Counted from the stretch's first letter, positions 25,905-33,783 are shown. The stretch: DNA of 39,232 bases from an uncultured Bacteroidales bacterium (GCA_903911085.1 CAIWCC010000256.1:1-39232); one strand, 5' to 3'. Numbers and translations: made by a program. Notes: generated by a model not told the origin, from the letters alone.

Positions 25905-25984
25905 ATTCAATAAATACGACATTATTTCCTTCCACTTACTTAGTTTAAAATCAATTACGTAATTGATTAAAAATAGTATATCAC

Positions 25985-26662
25985 TTATCCTTTTTGACTT
26001 ATTAGCAATAATGTTTCCTTATTTAATATTTCAATTTTCTTGCCATTAATCTTTATAATTCCATCTTTGTCAAACTCCGACAAAACACGACTTACGCTTT
26101 CGCGGCTTGTATCTACTAGATTTGCAAATTCAGCTTGTGATAATGGTAAAATGAAAGTATTTGATTTGAAAATTTTATCCGAAAACTCCAACAAAGCGTC
26201 AGCCATATTCCCACGTATGAGCTTTTGAGTTCGGTTTGCGCACCGACGAAATGATTCTAGTTCGTTTTTACAAAATTCTTGAATTATTTCTCGAGTAAAT
26301 TCCTTATTTTCATCTAAGATTGTTTCAAAAACTTTCAAGTCAATATAACAAACCTCAGCATCCGAAACGGCTGTTACTGAATATTGGTTGATTTTACTAC
26401 CAAAAGTTGTAGGCAACCCCAAATAACTTGGTGCGTTAACCATCTTTACAATTTGCTCATTATAAGGACCAGCCAAATGAATTTTTGCTAATCCAGTTCG
26501 TAAAAAAATCACGTTTGTTGAATAAGTGCCTTGTTTGATTATTGAATCACCTTTCTTGAGTCTTAATTCTAAATGATTGGCAGATAATTGGTCAAGGCTA
26601 CAATCACTTAGCATAGAAGTAGCTTTGGTTTTGAATGCACAATTTCTACAATCGTTTTCCAT
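25985..26662 (-). CDS. Crp/Fnr-family transcription regulator with FNR-like cysteines
   Basis: A 225-residue regulator with an N-terminal cyclic-nucleotide-binding-type beta barrel (about 22-125), a dimer helix and a C-terminal winged helix. The recognition segment is SQAEFANLVDTSRESVSRVL (175-194); Arg187, Glu188 and Arg192 match the CRP residues that read TGTGA. Cysteines 5, 8, 21 and 105 are of interest. The context DAEVCYIDLKVFETI around Cys105 aligns with that of E. coli FNR Cys122 (MVCEIPFETL), and Cys5-x2-Cys8 with FNR Cys20-x2-Cys23. An oxygen- or NO-sensing Fe-S cluster is therefore possible, with an altered third-ligand spacing. A perfect CRP-type palindrome overlaps its own promoter, implying autorepression. 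Confidence 0.88.
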   Translation of the reverse strand: MENDCRNCAFKTKATSMLSDCSLDQLSANHLELRLKKGDSIIKQGTYSTNVIFLRTGLAKIHLAGPYNEQIVKMVNAPSYLGLPTTFGSKINQYSVTAVSDAEVCYIDLKVFETILDENKEFTREIIQEFCKNELESFRRCANRTQKLIRGNMADALLEFSDKIFKSNTFILPLSQAEFANLVDTSRESVSRVLSEFDKDGIIKINGKKIEILNKETLLLISQKG

Positions 26663-26689
26663 ATCATAATGAATTTAATGATTAATGTG

Positions 26690-26720
26690 CAAATATACGC
26701 AATGTGATACATATCACAAA
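26690..26720 (-). promoter_or_regulatory. Promoter of the Crp/Fnr-family gene
   Basis: On the minus strand, TTTG (26717-26720), 19 bp, then TATATTTG (26690-26697): an exact Bacteroidetes promoter. The -7 box ends 27 bp before the start codon. The operator at 26703-26718 fills the spacer and touches the -33 box. Confidence 0.88.
26703..26718. promoter_or_regulatory. CRP/FNR-type operator overlapping the regulator's own promoter
   Basis: TGTGATACATATCACA consists of perfect 6-bp arms TGTGAT/ATCACA with a 4-bp spacer and fits the CRP consensus TGTGA-N6-TCACA exactly. It lies between the -33 and -7 boxes and shares two bases with the -33 TTTG. A bound dimer should block RNA polymerase, so negative autoregulation is the simplest reading. 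Confidence 0.85.
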
Positions 26721-26800
26721 ATAATTTCTAAAGTTATCCCACAAAAAAAATTATAAACATAAATATAATGAAATAACATATATAGTATTTTTGATTTAAA

Positions 26801-26836
26801 CGGTCTGTTTTCGGTCTGGAAATTGAAAACGGTCTG
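26801..26836 (+). repeat. Three CGGTCTG direct repeats near tRNA-Cys
   Basis: CGGTCTG occurs at 26801-26807, 26812-26818 and 26830-26836. The last copy continues as CGGTCTGCAAA (26830-26840), which is identical to 11 nt of the anticodon arm of the tRNA-Cys gene 150 bp away, in the opposite orientation. The rest of the 26.7-26.9 kb gap shows nothing recognisable. Confidence 0.7.
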
Positions 26837-26920
26837 CAAATCAATGAGAAGCTCAAACAAATTATTGTAATAATATGCTTACGTGATATGTTTTATTTCG
26901 TTGATAATGAGTATATAACA

Positions 26921-26954
26921 AAAAAACTCACAATCTAAAAGAATGTGAGTTTTT
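26921..26954 (-). terminator. Terminator of tRNA-Cys
   Basis: An 11-bp perfect stem (26922-26932 with 26944-26954, AAAAACTCACA/TGTGAGTTTTT). On the minus strand it ends in a run of T and begins 10 bp beyond the tRNA 3' end. Confidence 0.85.
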
Positions 26955-26963
26955 GCTAAAAAG

Positions 26964-27034
26964 AGGTACCTGGCGGATTCGAACCGCCGTAATCGGTTTT
27001 GCAGACCGGTGCCTAGCCACTCGGCCAAGGTACC
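26964..27034 (-). tRNA. tRNA-Cys (GCA)
   Basis: A 71-nt cloverleaf on the minus strand. The acceptor stem GGTACCT/AGGTACC is perfect, the D stem is GCC/GGC, the anticodon loop is CTGCAAA with anticodon GCA, and the T arm is GGCGG-TTCGAAT-CCGCC. The unpaired base 73 is T, the known identity base of tRNA-Cys. The anticodon stem has a C-A mismatch at its outer pair (27-43). CCA is not encoded, so it must be added after RNase Z trimming. It has its own promoter and terminator. Confidence 0.95.
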
Positions 27035-27049
27035 TTGTTTTTGGGACTG

Positions 27050-27080
27050 CAAAGGTAGTATAATTTTTCTTTAATCCAAA
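27050..27080 (-). promoter_or_regulatory. tRNA-Cys promoter
   Basis: On the minus strand, TTTG (27077-27080), 19 bp, then TACCTTTG (27050-27057): an exact consensus match 16 bp upstream of the tRNA 5' end. Confidence 0.9.
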
Positions 27081-27149
27081 GGTTTCTACGAAAAAAAAAT
27101 AGAAATTCTGAAATTCGTTATTTTTACGATTATTTTCACAATAAATTTG

Positions 27150-27157
27150 TACTTTTG
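27150..27157 (+). promoter_or_regulatory. -7 box upstream of the gene at 27178
   Basis: TACTTTTG matches TAnnTTTG and ends 20 bp before the ATG. No TTG is found 19-21 bp upstream, so the promoter may be weak or need an activator. Confidence 0.5.
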
Positions 27158-27177
27158 CATTTCAAAAGATTGAGATA

Positions 27178-27648
27178 ATGAGTTCAATATATGCTGTATT
27201 TGAAAGATTTAAGCTTGGAATACCCAAAAGGTATTTATTGTTGGTGGCTGGTTCAGCTTGGTTATTTGCTAGTATTATGCTATTTAATAAGGGATTAAGT
27301 ATATCAGAAATTGGTTTGGATAAAAATTGGCTTAAAATAGGAATGTGCGTCGTATTAGGTGTTTTGTTTTTTCTAACGTTGTTTTCTAAAATTTCAAACA
27401 AACACATTCGTAGAATTATTCTTTTGGAAAATGAACGTTCTTGTTTATTTTCTTTTTTCAACTTGAAAAGCTATATTTTGATGGCTATAATGATAAGTTT
27501 TGGTGTGTATTTACGTAAAAGTGGTTATATTCCAATGAATTACCTTTCTTTGTTTTATTTTATAATGGGAACGCCATTATTTTTGTCAGCAATTAAATTT
27601 TATTATTATGGAATAAATTATTCGAACGCTTTGTTAAAATATAGTTAA
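27178..27648 (+). CDS. Small four-helix membrane protein of unknown function
   Basis: A 156-residue inner-membrane protein with about four hydrophobic helices (roughly 18-36, 52-70, 96-112, 120-140) and a positively charged loop (KISNKHIRRIILLENER) expected to face the cytoplasm. No domain was recognised; it resembles small conserved hypothetical membrane proteins seen in Bacteroidetes. The ATG follows a -7 promoter box by 20 bp. It is 52 bp ahead of the LURP-one-like gene and may be cotranscribed with it, but nothing links their functions. Confidence 0.72.
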   Translation: MSSIYAVFERFKLGIPKRYLLLVAGSAWLFASIMLFNKGLSISEIGLDKNWLKIGMCVVLGVLFFLTLFSKISNKHIRRIILLENERSCLFSFFNLKSYILMAIMISFGVYLRKSGYIPMNYLSLFYFIMGTPLFLSAIKFYYYGINYSNALLKYS

Positions 27649-27700
27649 ATTAATATTTCAAAGGTTTTTACGTTATAAACAGAACAAAAATTTATTATAA

Positions 27701-28297
27701 ATGAATTCACTCAAATTTCCTCTCGATCTTACTTTCAAGATTTCTACTTTTAGCAACGATTTTGTAGCAAAAGATAATAATGGTAACACTGTAGCTTATG
27801 TTCGTCAGAAAATGCTGAAACTGCTTGAAGAGGTAGAAGTTTTCAGTAGTGAAAGTCGCTCTGAATTAAACTACACCATTCGTGCCGACAGATGGCTTGA
27901 TTTTTCGGCATCTTATAGTTTTACAAATCGTGCAGGTTACGAAGTAGGTAGAATTGTTCGAAAGGGATGGGCTTCAATATGGAAAGCTCATTATGAGATA
28001 CTCGACGAAAATCGCCAACAAGATTTATTGGTTCGCGAAGAAAACCCTTGGATAAAAGTTTTGGATTCAATGCTTGGAGAAGTACCTGTCTTAGGTATTT
28101 TAACTGGATATTTGTTTCATCCAGCTTACATTGTTACTCGTCCCAATGGTACTTTGGTTGCACGTCTAAAAAAAGAACCTTCATTTTTTGGTAGACGTTT
28201 CACTATCGAGAAACTATCGGAATTTGAAAAGGGAGAAGAAGAGCGAATTCTGCTGGGTTTAATGATGCTAATACTTCTCGAAAAACGTAGAGGATAA
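27701..28297 (+). CDS. LURP-one/tubby-like family protein
   Basis: A 198-residue cytoplasmic protein whose strand-rich pattern fits the LURP-one-related/tubby C-terminal/scramblase-like fold: FKISTFSNDFVAKDNNGNTV, YTIRADRWLDFSASYSFTN, VGRIVRKGWASIWKAHYEIL and, near the end, VARLKKEPSFFGRRFTIEKL. There is a short hydrophobic stretch near 127-142 (VPVLGILTGYLFHPAY). Bacterial members are uncharacterised; binding to membrane lipids is a family-level guess. A terminator follows 29 bp after the stop. Confidence 0.7.
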   Translation: MNSLKFPLDLTFKISTFSNDFVAKDNNGNTVAYVRQKMLKLLEEVEVFSSESRSELNYTIRADRWLDFSASYSFTNRAGYEVGRIVRKGWASIWKAHYEILDENRQQDLLVREENPWIKVLDSMLGEVPVLGILTGYLFHPAYIVTRPNGTLVARLKKEPSFFGRRFTIEKLSEFEKGEEERILLGLMMLILLEKRRG

Positions 28298-28326
28298 ATT
28301 GGATTTAAATTTTTCATTATATATAC

Positions 28327-28358
28327 AAAAAAGGCTGCCCAAATGGACAGCCTTTTTT
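28327..28358 (+). terminator. Bidirectional terminator
   Basis: An 11-bp stem (28327-28337 with 28348-28358, core AAGGCTG/CAGCCTT) flanked by A6 and T6. It lies between the convergent LURP-one-like gene and the T9SS protein gene and can serve both strands. Confidence 0.88.
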
Positions 28359-28380
28359 CAATTATACATATTTACTAGTG

Positions 28381-30984
28381 TTATAAAATTACTTTTGCAA
28401 CTTTATTTCCAATTTTTATAATAACCATTCCATGAGCCGATACAGCTATCGAGTTCAAACCTTCTACAGTTATTTTGCTTAGAATTTTTTGACCAATTGT
28501 ATTATAAACTGATACAGTTTCACCTGCTTTGGTAGTAAGTTGAATTTTACCATTTACTATCGAAATTGGTAAAGTTGCAGTTGCAGTTGTTATTTCTGTA
28601 GTAGTGGTTGAAGCTGCTATTTCGTTTGAAACTGGAGTAGTAACCGAACCATTTTTAGCAATAACTGTATAATAATAAGTTGTGCTTGAGCTTAAGCCTT
28701 CCAATACTTTGCTATTTGCGCCAGTAACAGTGAATGGTGAACCTTGGATTGTAGAAATGGTACTTGAACTTCCAGCCATTGTATGAGAACCTAAATTTGC
28801 AACATAATCTGTTACCTGACTGTCCCAATCAGCTAAATCAAAAGTAGCTTTTGGTGCTGAAACAGTACTTTTACGTATCAAGGTTAAATCTTTTCCCCAA
28901 TCAGTAGTTTGATTAAAAACTCCTACTTCATCAATTTGCTCACCCGATTTAAATAATGCTACAGCGTCATTTCCATTAAAAGTCATGGTAGTATTGTTAT
29001 TTGAATCAGCAACACCCAAAATTGTGGCATTGGCTGATGTATTTGCATAAACATAAACATCGTTATTAGCTAAAGTGCCAGATAGAATTTGTTCTGTAGA
29101 ATAAACTCCAGCCCCATTTGTTTGTTTTTTTATCGAATAAGCACTTAAGTCAACACTATTACCTGTTCCATTATAGATTTCAATAGCTTTGTTATTACTC
29201 AAACCTTCTACATATTCAGAAATAAATAAATCAGATGCAAGAGTGCTCGCAGAAGTTTTTGTAAAAACATCCAATTGATATTCGGTTGCACCAGCAACAG
29301 CATCCCAATTTGCAGTTAAGCTAGTTAAACTTTGACCAGATGCAGAAGTAGCCACAGGTGTATTTAAACCAGCAGTTCCACTCAAAGAGCGAGTAATAGG
29401 AGTTGCCCCAGTGCTCGAAAGTGTAAGTGTGGCAGTATGATTGCCGGTAGTTGTAGGTGTGTATTTAACAGTAATACTTGTATTTGCTGCAGTTCCACTA
29501 CTTTGTGAAACGCTTGGTTGTGAAACAGTGAACTGATCAGCATTTGTTCCTGATAATGCGAGCGTAATATCAGTGCTCAAGTTAATACCACTAACATTTA
29601 AAGTTTTACTACTTTCGTTACCAATGTTGGCTGTAAAATTTGGAACCGTTACTTCGGTAACTGTAATAGTTGGTGCTAATGTAGTAACATTAATTGCATA
29701 GCTAGCAGTTGAAGCACAATAGTTTACTGTGTTGTGAACTCCTAGCGCTTGGGTAGCTTTAATATTTGCGGTTCCTGTTCCAACAATTGCAACTTCGCCA
29801 GTTGTAGCATTTACAGTTGCTACGGCAGAATTATCGCTTTCATAAGTTATTGCTGTTGTAGCATTTAACGAAGTAGCAGCTTGTGTAAATGCAGCATCGC
29901 CTACAAGTTTATTGTAAGTTGTAGTCGAAAATGCAAGATTTGATGCAGAACAAGGTGCTTCGGCAACTGTAATGTTGTACGAAGTAGTTGCTGCACAATA
30001 ATCAACAGCTGAATGTGTGCCAGCAGCCTGTGTAGCTGTTATTGTAGCTGATCCTGCTGCTCCAATTGTAATAGCTCCAGTAGCAGGATCTACGTCTGCC
30101 GCAGCTTTATTAGAGCTTGAATAAACAATAGCTGTTGTAGCATTTAATGAGCTTGCTGTTTGTGTAAATGTAGCATCACCGACTGTATTGCTATATGAAG
30201 AAGTTTCAAATGCTAGAGTAGAAGCGGTGCAAGAAGAGGCGGCTCCTACAATTTCAGCCCAAGTAGTAGCAACTCTAATTCCATCAATTTTAAGTGCAGG
30301 TGCTGTAGAAGCACTACCTTGTCTTAATGCAACTGCTCCAATATTTGCGAGGTCAGTAGGTGTGTCAGAACTTGTTGTCCAGCCAGTTACTGGTTCAATT
30401 GCATTTAAAGTAGGATTTATATAAATAGCTGAAATATCATTTGTTACACCCGATACAATTGTATATTTTAAAACAAGTAAATATGTTGTATTCAATGCAT
30501 AAGTAAAAGGCGTAAAAATTGCTGTTGCAACAGCTCCAGCTCGTGAAATGCCAAAAGCTAAATTATTGGAAGCATCTTTTTTTACAAAAACTCTACCATG
30601 ATATGTTGTAGAGATTGTAGAGGCACCAAGATGGAAAAAATAATCACCAGTAGTTGTTGCTGATGTTATATGTATTAGACATGATGCATAAATACTTCCA
30701 GATGTTTGAGCTGTGAATGTTCTATTTACATCTTGTCCAGAAACCGCCATTGATACTTCTGCTCCAATGCCTGATGATAAATAACCTGAATATGTTATCG
30801 ATGAAGCACTAACGGCGACTGTTGGAGTTGCAGTAGTACCTGTTATCGCCCAATTATTGGCAGTTAAATCTGTTCCAGCAGTATAACTAAAGTCTTCTAC
30901 CAATAATTGTCCCCACGCATTCCCACTTCCCACCATCATCACGATAGCAAGAAGCATTGTTTTTAAAATAGTAATTTTTCTCAT
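28381..30984 (-). CDS. Multidomain T9SS-type secreted protein with lamin-tail domain
   Basis: An 867-residue secreted protein. The signal peptide ends near 25 (GNAWGQ). An N-terminal lectin/laminin-like jelly-roll region (about 27-245) follows. Two Ig-like repeats of about 93 residues come next (252-340 and 345-433), each with a Cys at the start (252, 345) and a Tyr-Cys near the end (330, 423), suggesting one disulfide per repeat. An Ig-like anchor domain covers about 440-539. A fibronectin type III domain is split into 544-575 and 743-795 by an inserted lamin-tail domain (LFISEYVEGLSNNKAIEIYN to about 738). The C-terminus (SVYNTIGQKILSK ... KVAKVIL) resembles a T9SS sorting domain. Lamin-tail domains in bacteria are often beside nucleases, but none is here. 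Function unknown. Confidence 0.83.
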   Translation of the reverse strand: MRKITILKTMLLAIVMMVGSGNAWGQLLVEDFSYTAGTDLTANNWAITGTTATPTVAVSASSITYSGYLSSGIGAEVSMAVSGQDVNRTFTAQTSGSIYASCLIHITSATTTGDYFFHLGASTISTTYHGRVFVKKDASNNLAFGISRAGAVATAIFTPFTYALNTTYLLVLKYTIVSGVTNDISAIYINPTLNAIEPVTGWTTSSDTPTDLANIGAVALRQGSASTAPALKIDGIRVATTWAEIVGAASSCTASTLAFETSSYSNTVGDATFTQTASSLNATTAIVYSSSNKAAADVDPATGAITIGAAGSATITATQAAGTHSAVDYCAATTSYNITVAEAPCSASNLAFSTTTYNKLVGDAAFTQAATSLNATTAITYESDNSAVATVNATTGEVAIVGTGTANIKATQALGVHNTVNYCASTASYAINVTTLAPTITVTEVTVPNFTANIGNESSKTLNVSGINLSTDITLALSGTNADQFTVSQPSVSQSSGTAANTSITVKYTPTTTGNHTATLTLSSTGATPITRSLSGTAGLNTPVATSASGQSLTSLTANWDAVAGATEYQLDVFTKTSASTLASDLFISEYVEGLSNNKAIEIYNGTGNSVDLSAYSIKKQTNGAGVYSTEQILSGTLANNDVYVYANTSANATILGVADSNNNTTMTFNGNDAVALFKSGEQIDEVGVFNQTTDWGKDLTLIRKSTVSAPKATFDLADWDSQVTDYVANLGSHTMAGSSSTISTIQGSPFTVTGANSKVLEGLSSSTTYYYTVIAKNGSVTTPVSNEIAASTTTTEITTATATLPISIVNGKIQLTTKAGETVSVYNTIGQKILSKITVEGLNSIAVSAHGMVIIKIGNKVAKVIL

Positions 30985-31508
30985 TTGGTTTTGTTTTTTT
31001 TGTTGAATATTTATATAAATTATTTTGTTTACAATATTAAAATATTATTTAATTGTTCATCTTTGAATTTAATATTAATAAAAATTGCAGTTATATATGT
31101 GCTTAGTACATTAATCTTAAGTTGATAACGAAACAGAATCTTAGATACAAAGATAAGTCTTCAACTTTAAATTAGCATTAATTTAATATTAAAATTCGAT
31201 TAAAATTATTGCTTTATTTCTTTTAAAATTTGGAAGGCAAAGATATAAATGTTTTTTGGTAAAACATATATTTATAATAATAAATAACATTTGAATAATA
31301 ACAGTTCTTTATTGAAGAATTTTCAGTTGACAAAAACAACTAAGTTGACTTTAAATCGTTTATAGTAAATGTAGTTAGGTAGAATTAATATTTGACTTCA
31401 TTTTTTTATGATGCAATAGAATTTAATTTAGAAAAAACAGCATTCCACAGTCCAATTTTCTGATAGAAAAAATGTATCTTTGTGCTTATTTTTTTGATAA
31501 CTTATATT
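30985..31508. other. Intergenic region between the lamin-tail protein and gamma-carbonic anhydrase genes
   Basis: A 524-bp AT-rich divergent gap with no gene. Two minus-strand -7 boxes (TATCTTTG on the minus strand, at 31148-31155 and 31238-31245) could drive the secreted protein with leaders of roughly 160-250 nt; neither has a perfect -33 partner. The plus-strand carbonic anhydrase -7 box is at 31475-31482. A small direct repeat AGTTGAC occurs near 31325 and 31349. Confidence 0.55.
31475..31482 (+). promoter_or_regulatory. -7 box of the gamma-carbonic anhydrase gene
   Basis: TATCTTTG matches TAnnTTTG and lies 26 bp before the chosen ATG. It overlaps an alternative in-frame GTG at 31482, which makes that start unlikely. 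No -33 TTG is seen at the normal distance. Confidence 0.55.
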
Positions 31509-32036
31509 ATGGCTTTAATTAAAACAGTGCGAGGCTTTAGTCCTCAAATAGGAAATGATTGTTATTTAGCTGAAAATGCTACAGTTGTAGGTGATGTTAT
31601 AATCGGTGATGGTTGTAGCGTCTGGTTTAATACTGTACTTCGGGGTGATGTAAATTCCATAAGAATTGGAAATCATACAAATATTCAAGATGGCTCGGTA
31701 CTCCATACTTTGTACGAAAAATCTACTGTGGTTATCGGCGATTATGTATCTATAGGACACAATGTTACAGTTCATGGTGCTAGCATAGATAATTATGCAT
31801 TAATTGGCATGGGTTCTACATTACTCGATTTTGTAGAAGTGGGCGAAGGTGCCATTGTAGCTGCAGGAGCGCTTGTGTTGAGCAATACCAAAATACCTCC
31901 ATTTACTCTTTGGGCTGGTGTTCCTGCAAAATTTGTTAAGAATGTAGCCCCTGAGCAAACTAATGAAATTAACCGAAAAATTGCACATCAATATGCTATG
32001 TATGCTGGATGGTTTAAGGAAGAAGAAAATAAATAA
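31509..32036 (+). CDS. Gamma-carbonic anhydrase family protein
   Basis: A 175-residue left-handed beta-helix protein of the gamma-carbonic anhydrase/YrdA-PaaY group, built of hexapeptide repeats. Residues matching the zinc ligands are His66 (SVLHTLYE), His84 and His89 (SIGHNVTVHG). Arg45, Asp47 (LRGDVNSI) and Gln60 match other conserved active-site positions. Trimer formation is typical. CO2 hydration is possible, but many members of this family are inactive or have other substrates. The ATG at 31509 is preferred over a GTG at 31482 that lies in the promoter. Confidence 0.92.
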   Translation: MALIKTVRGFSPQIGNDCYLAENATVVGDVIIGDGCSVWFNTVLRGDVNSIRIGNHTNIQDGSVLHTLYEKSTVVIGDYVSIGHNVTVHGASIDNYALIGMGSTLLDFVEVGEGAIVAAGALVLSNTKIPPFTLWAGVPAKFVKNVAPEQTNEINRKIAHQYAMYAGWFKEEENK

Positions 32037-32121
32037 ATTTAAATTATTATCAAATATTAATTTATTAACGTAAAACTTCAAATATAATTATTCACAGAAA
32101 GCAATCTATCAATTTTATAAC

Positions 32122-33609
32122 ATGCTAATAATCAATTTGATTACTCAAGAATGGAAAAAAAACTTTAGAGCAAAAGGATATTACAACAATTTGGCTGTAA
32201 ATCTTTTACTTGGTTTTTTTGGGTTGTATATGGCTGTTATTTTGCTTTTCGTGGGTTTTTCGCTCGATGAATTTCTAGAAAATGCAGACAATTCACTCAA
32301 TCCAATGGAATTGTTCAATGGTGGTTTACTATATATTTTACTTTTCGGTTTAGTTTTGCGCTTTATGGTTCAACAATTGAATACGATAGATTTACCATCA
32401 TATCAAATTTTACCCATAAAGCGATCAAGTTTAATTAATTTTCTACTTTTAAAACCATTGATTAACCCATTGAATTACTTTCTGTTATTGATTGTGGTTC
32501 CTTTTACTATACAATCGGTAGTTCGTTATTATGATGTTTCTGTAGGACTTCGATTTGTATTGAGTTTTATTTTTCTTGTTTGGTTCAATTCACTATCTGC
32601 TGCTTTTTTAAAACGTCGATTTGGATCAGGCTGGTTTTCTATTATCTTAATAATAGGCGTAATAGCAGGTGTTTTTGCATTAGAATACTTCAATTTATTC
32701 TCTCTCTTTTATTTGTCAAAGGATATATTTAACTTTATTATTTTGCAACCAATGGGTTTGTGCTTTCCATTAATAGCGGTTGTAATAGTATTTCTTATCA
32801 ACAAATGGTTTTTTTCTAAAAATTATTACCCCGAAGGTTTTAATAAGAAAATGAAATCCGAGAGAATTTATAGTGCCAATTTTTCTTTTCTCGATCGTTT
32901 TGGTATTGTAGGAGAAATTATTTCGATGGAAATTAAACTAATACTTCGTCATAAACGGACAAAAAGTATGATGTATGTTTCAACAGTTTTTTTGTTTTAT
33001 GGATTGCTTTTTTACACCAAAGATATTTATGCCAATAACATAGGGCTGCTTTTTTTTATTGCTATGTTTATGACCGGATTGCTGATGTATATGTATGGGC
33101 AATGGATGTTGAGTTGGGATAGTGGACATTTCGACAGCCTAATGACAAAAAATATTCCAATAAAAACATACTTAAAAGCGAATTATTATTTGTTGCTTAC
33201 TTTTAATATTTTATGTTTTGTACTTACTACACCATATTTTTATTTTGGTTCAAAAATAATATTTATGCATATTGTAGCTTTTATTTTTAATGTAGGTGTG
33301 AATATTTATCTACTTTTATTTTTGGCAACATATAATACAAAACGAATTGATTTAACTCAAACTTCAGCACTTAATTATCAAGGTACAACTTTTAAAAACT
33401 TTTTAATTGTTATTCCACTGATGATATTCCCAATGGGACTTGTTTATTTAATTTCATACTTTGTATCTATGACTTTAGCAATGTGGACATTAACTATAAT
33501 TGGGCTTTCTGGAATAGTTCTTCGAAAACCATTATTGAAAATTTGTGTTCTTCAGTTTAATAACAGAAAGTATAAAATGGCTGAAGGGTTTAGGGAAGTA
33601 GGTAGTTGA
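32122..33609 (+). CDS. DUF5687-family membrane protein, ABC permease
   Basis: A 495-residue protein with about ten to twelve hydrophobic helices, beginning MLIINLITQEWKKNFRAKGY; the pattern fits DUF5687, a Bacteroidetes family of ABC-2-like permeases. The downstream gene encodes an ABC ATPase, so together they probably form an exporter with unknown cargo. The last residues, REVGS, and the TGA stop lie in the first copy of a short-word repeat (GTAGTTGAC), so the repeat appears to define the C-terminus. The ATPase gene follows only after a 174-bp gap filled largely by that repeat. Confidence 0.82.
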   Translation: MLIINLITQEWKKNFRAKGYYNNLAVNLLLGFFGLYMAVILLFVGFSLDEFLENADNSLNPMELFNGGLLYILLFGLVLRFMVQQLNTIDLPSYQILPIKRSSLINFLLLKPLINPLNYFLLLIVVPFTIQSVVRYYDVSVGLRFVLSFIFLVWFNSLSAAFLKRRFGSGWFSIILIIGVIAGVFALEYFNLFSLFYLSKDIFNFIILQPMGLCFPLIAVVIVFLINKWFFSKNYYPEGFNKKMKSERIYSANFSFLDRFGIVGEIISMEIKLILRHKRTKSMMYVSTVFLFYGLLFYTKDIYANNIGLLFFIAMFMTGLLMYMYGQWMLSWDSGHFDSLMTKNIPIKTYLKANYYLLLTFNILCFVLTTPYFYFGSKIIFMHIVAFIFNVGVNIYLLLFLATYNTKRIDLTQTSALNYQGTTFKNFLIVIPLMIFPMGLVYLISYFVSMTLAMWTLTIIGLSGIVLRKPLLKICVLQFNNRKYKMAEGFREVGS

Positions 33610-33660
33610 CAGTTGACAGTTGTTGGTGAATAGTGGGTAGTTGTAGTTTGTAGTTAACAA
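33602..33660. repeat. Short-word repeat block (GTAGTTGACAGTTGAC family)
   Basis: The words GTAGTTGAC, AGTTGAC, AGTTGTTG, GTAGTTGTAG and GTAGTTAAC follow one another in about 60 bp. The first overlaps the stop codon of the DUF5687 gene. The block lies between the permease and its ATPase, where a short gap would be expected. Confidence 0.72.
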
Positions 33661-33783
33661 ATCGAAGTAGCCGTAAGAAAGACTCAATAATAAATATCGA
33701 TTATAACCCTGATAGCGGTCGAAGACCTGGTCAATTATAAAAAAAATCAAATTTTGGATCAAAAATAAAATCAAAAATGAATT

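Larger units (their letters stand above)
25601..25984. other. Repeat-rich intergenic region between cyclophilin and the FNR-like gene
   Basis: A 384-bp gap without a gene. It holds an imperfect palindromic element at 25703-25878 and a four-copy CTTTTT microsatellite at 25881-25904. No promoter matching TTTG-N19-TAnnTTTG was found for the cyclophilin gene, and no clear terminator for the regulator gene other than what the palindrome may provide. Confidence 0.6.

Noticed and set aside
31482-31508. Extended N-terminus of the gamma-carbonic anhydrase from a GTG
   Set aside because: The GTG overlaps the last base of the -7 box, and the added residues are hydrophobic and unlike the family start.
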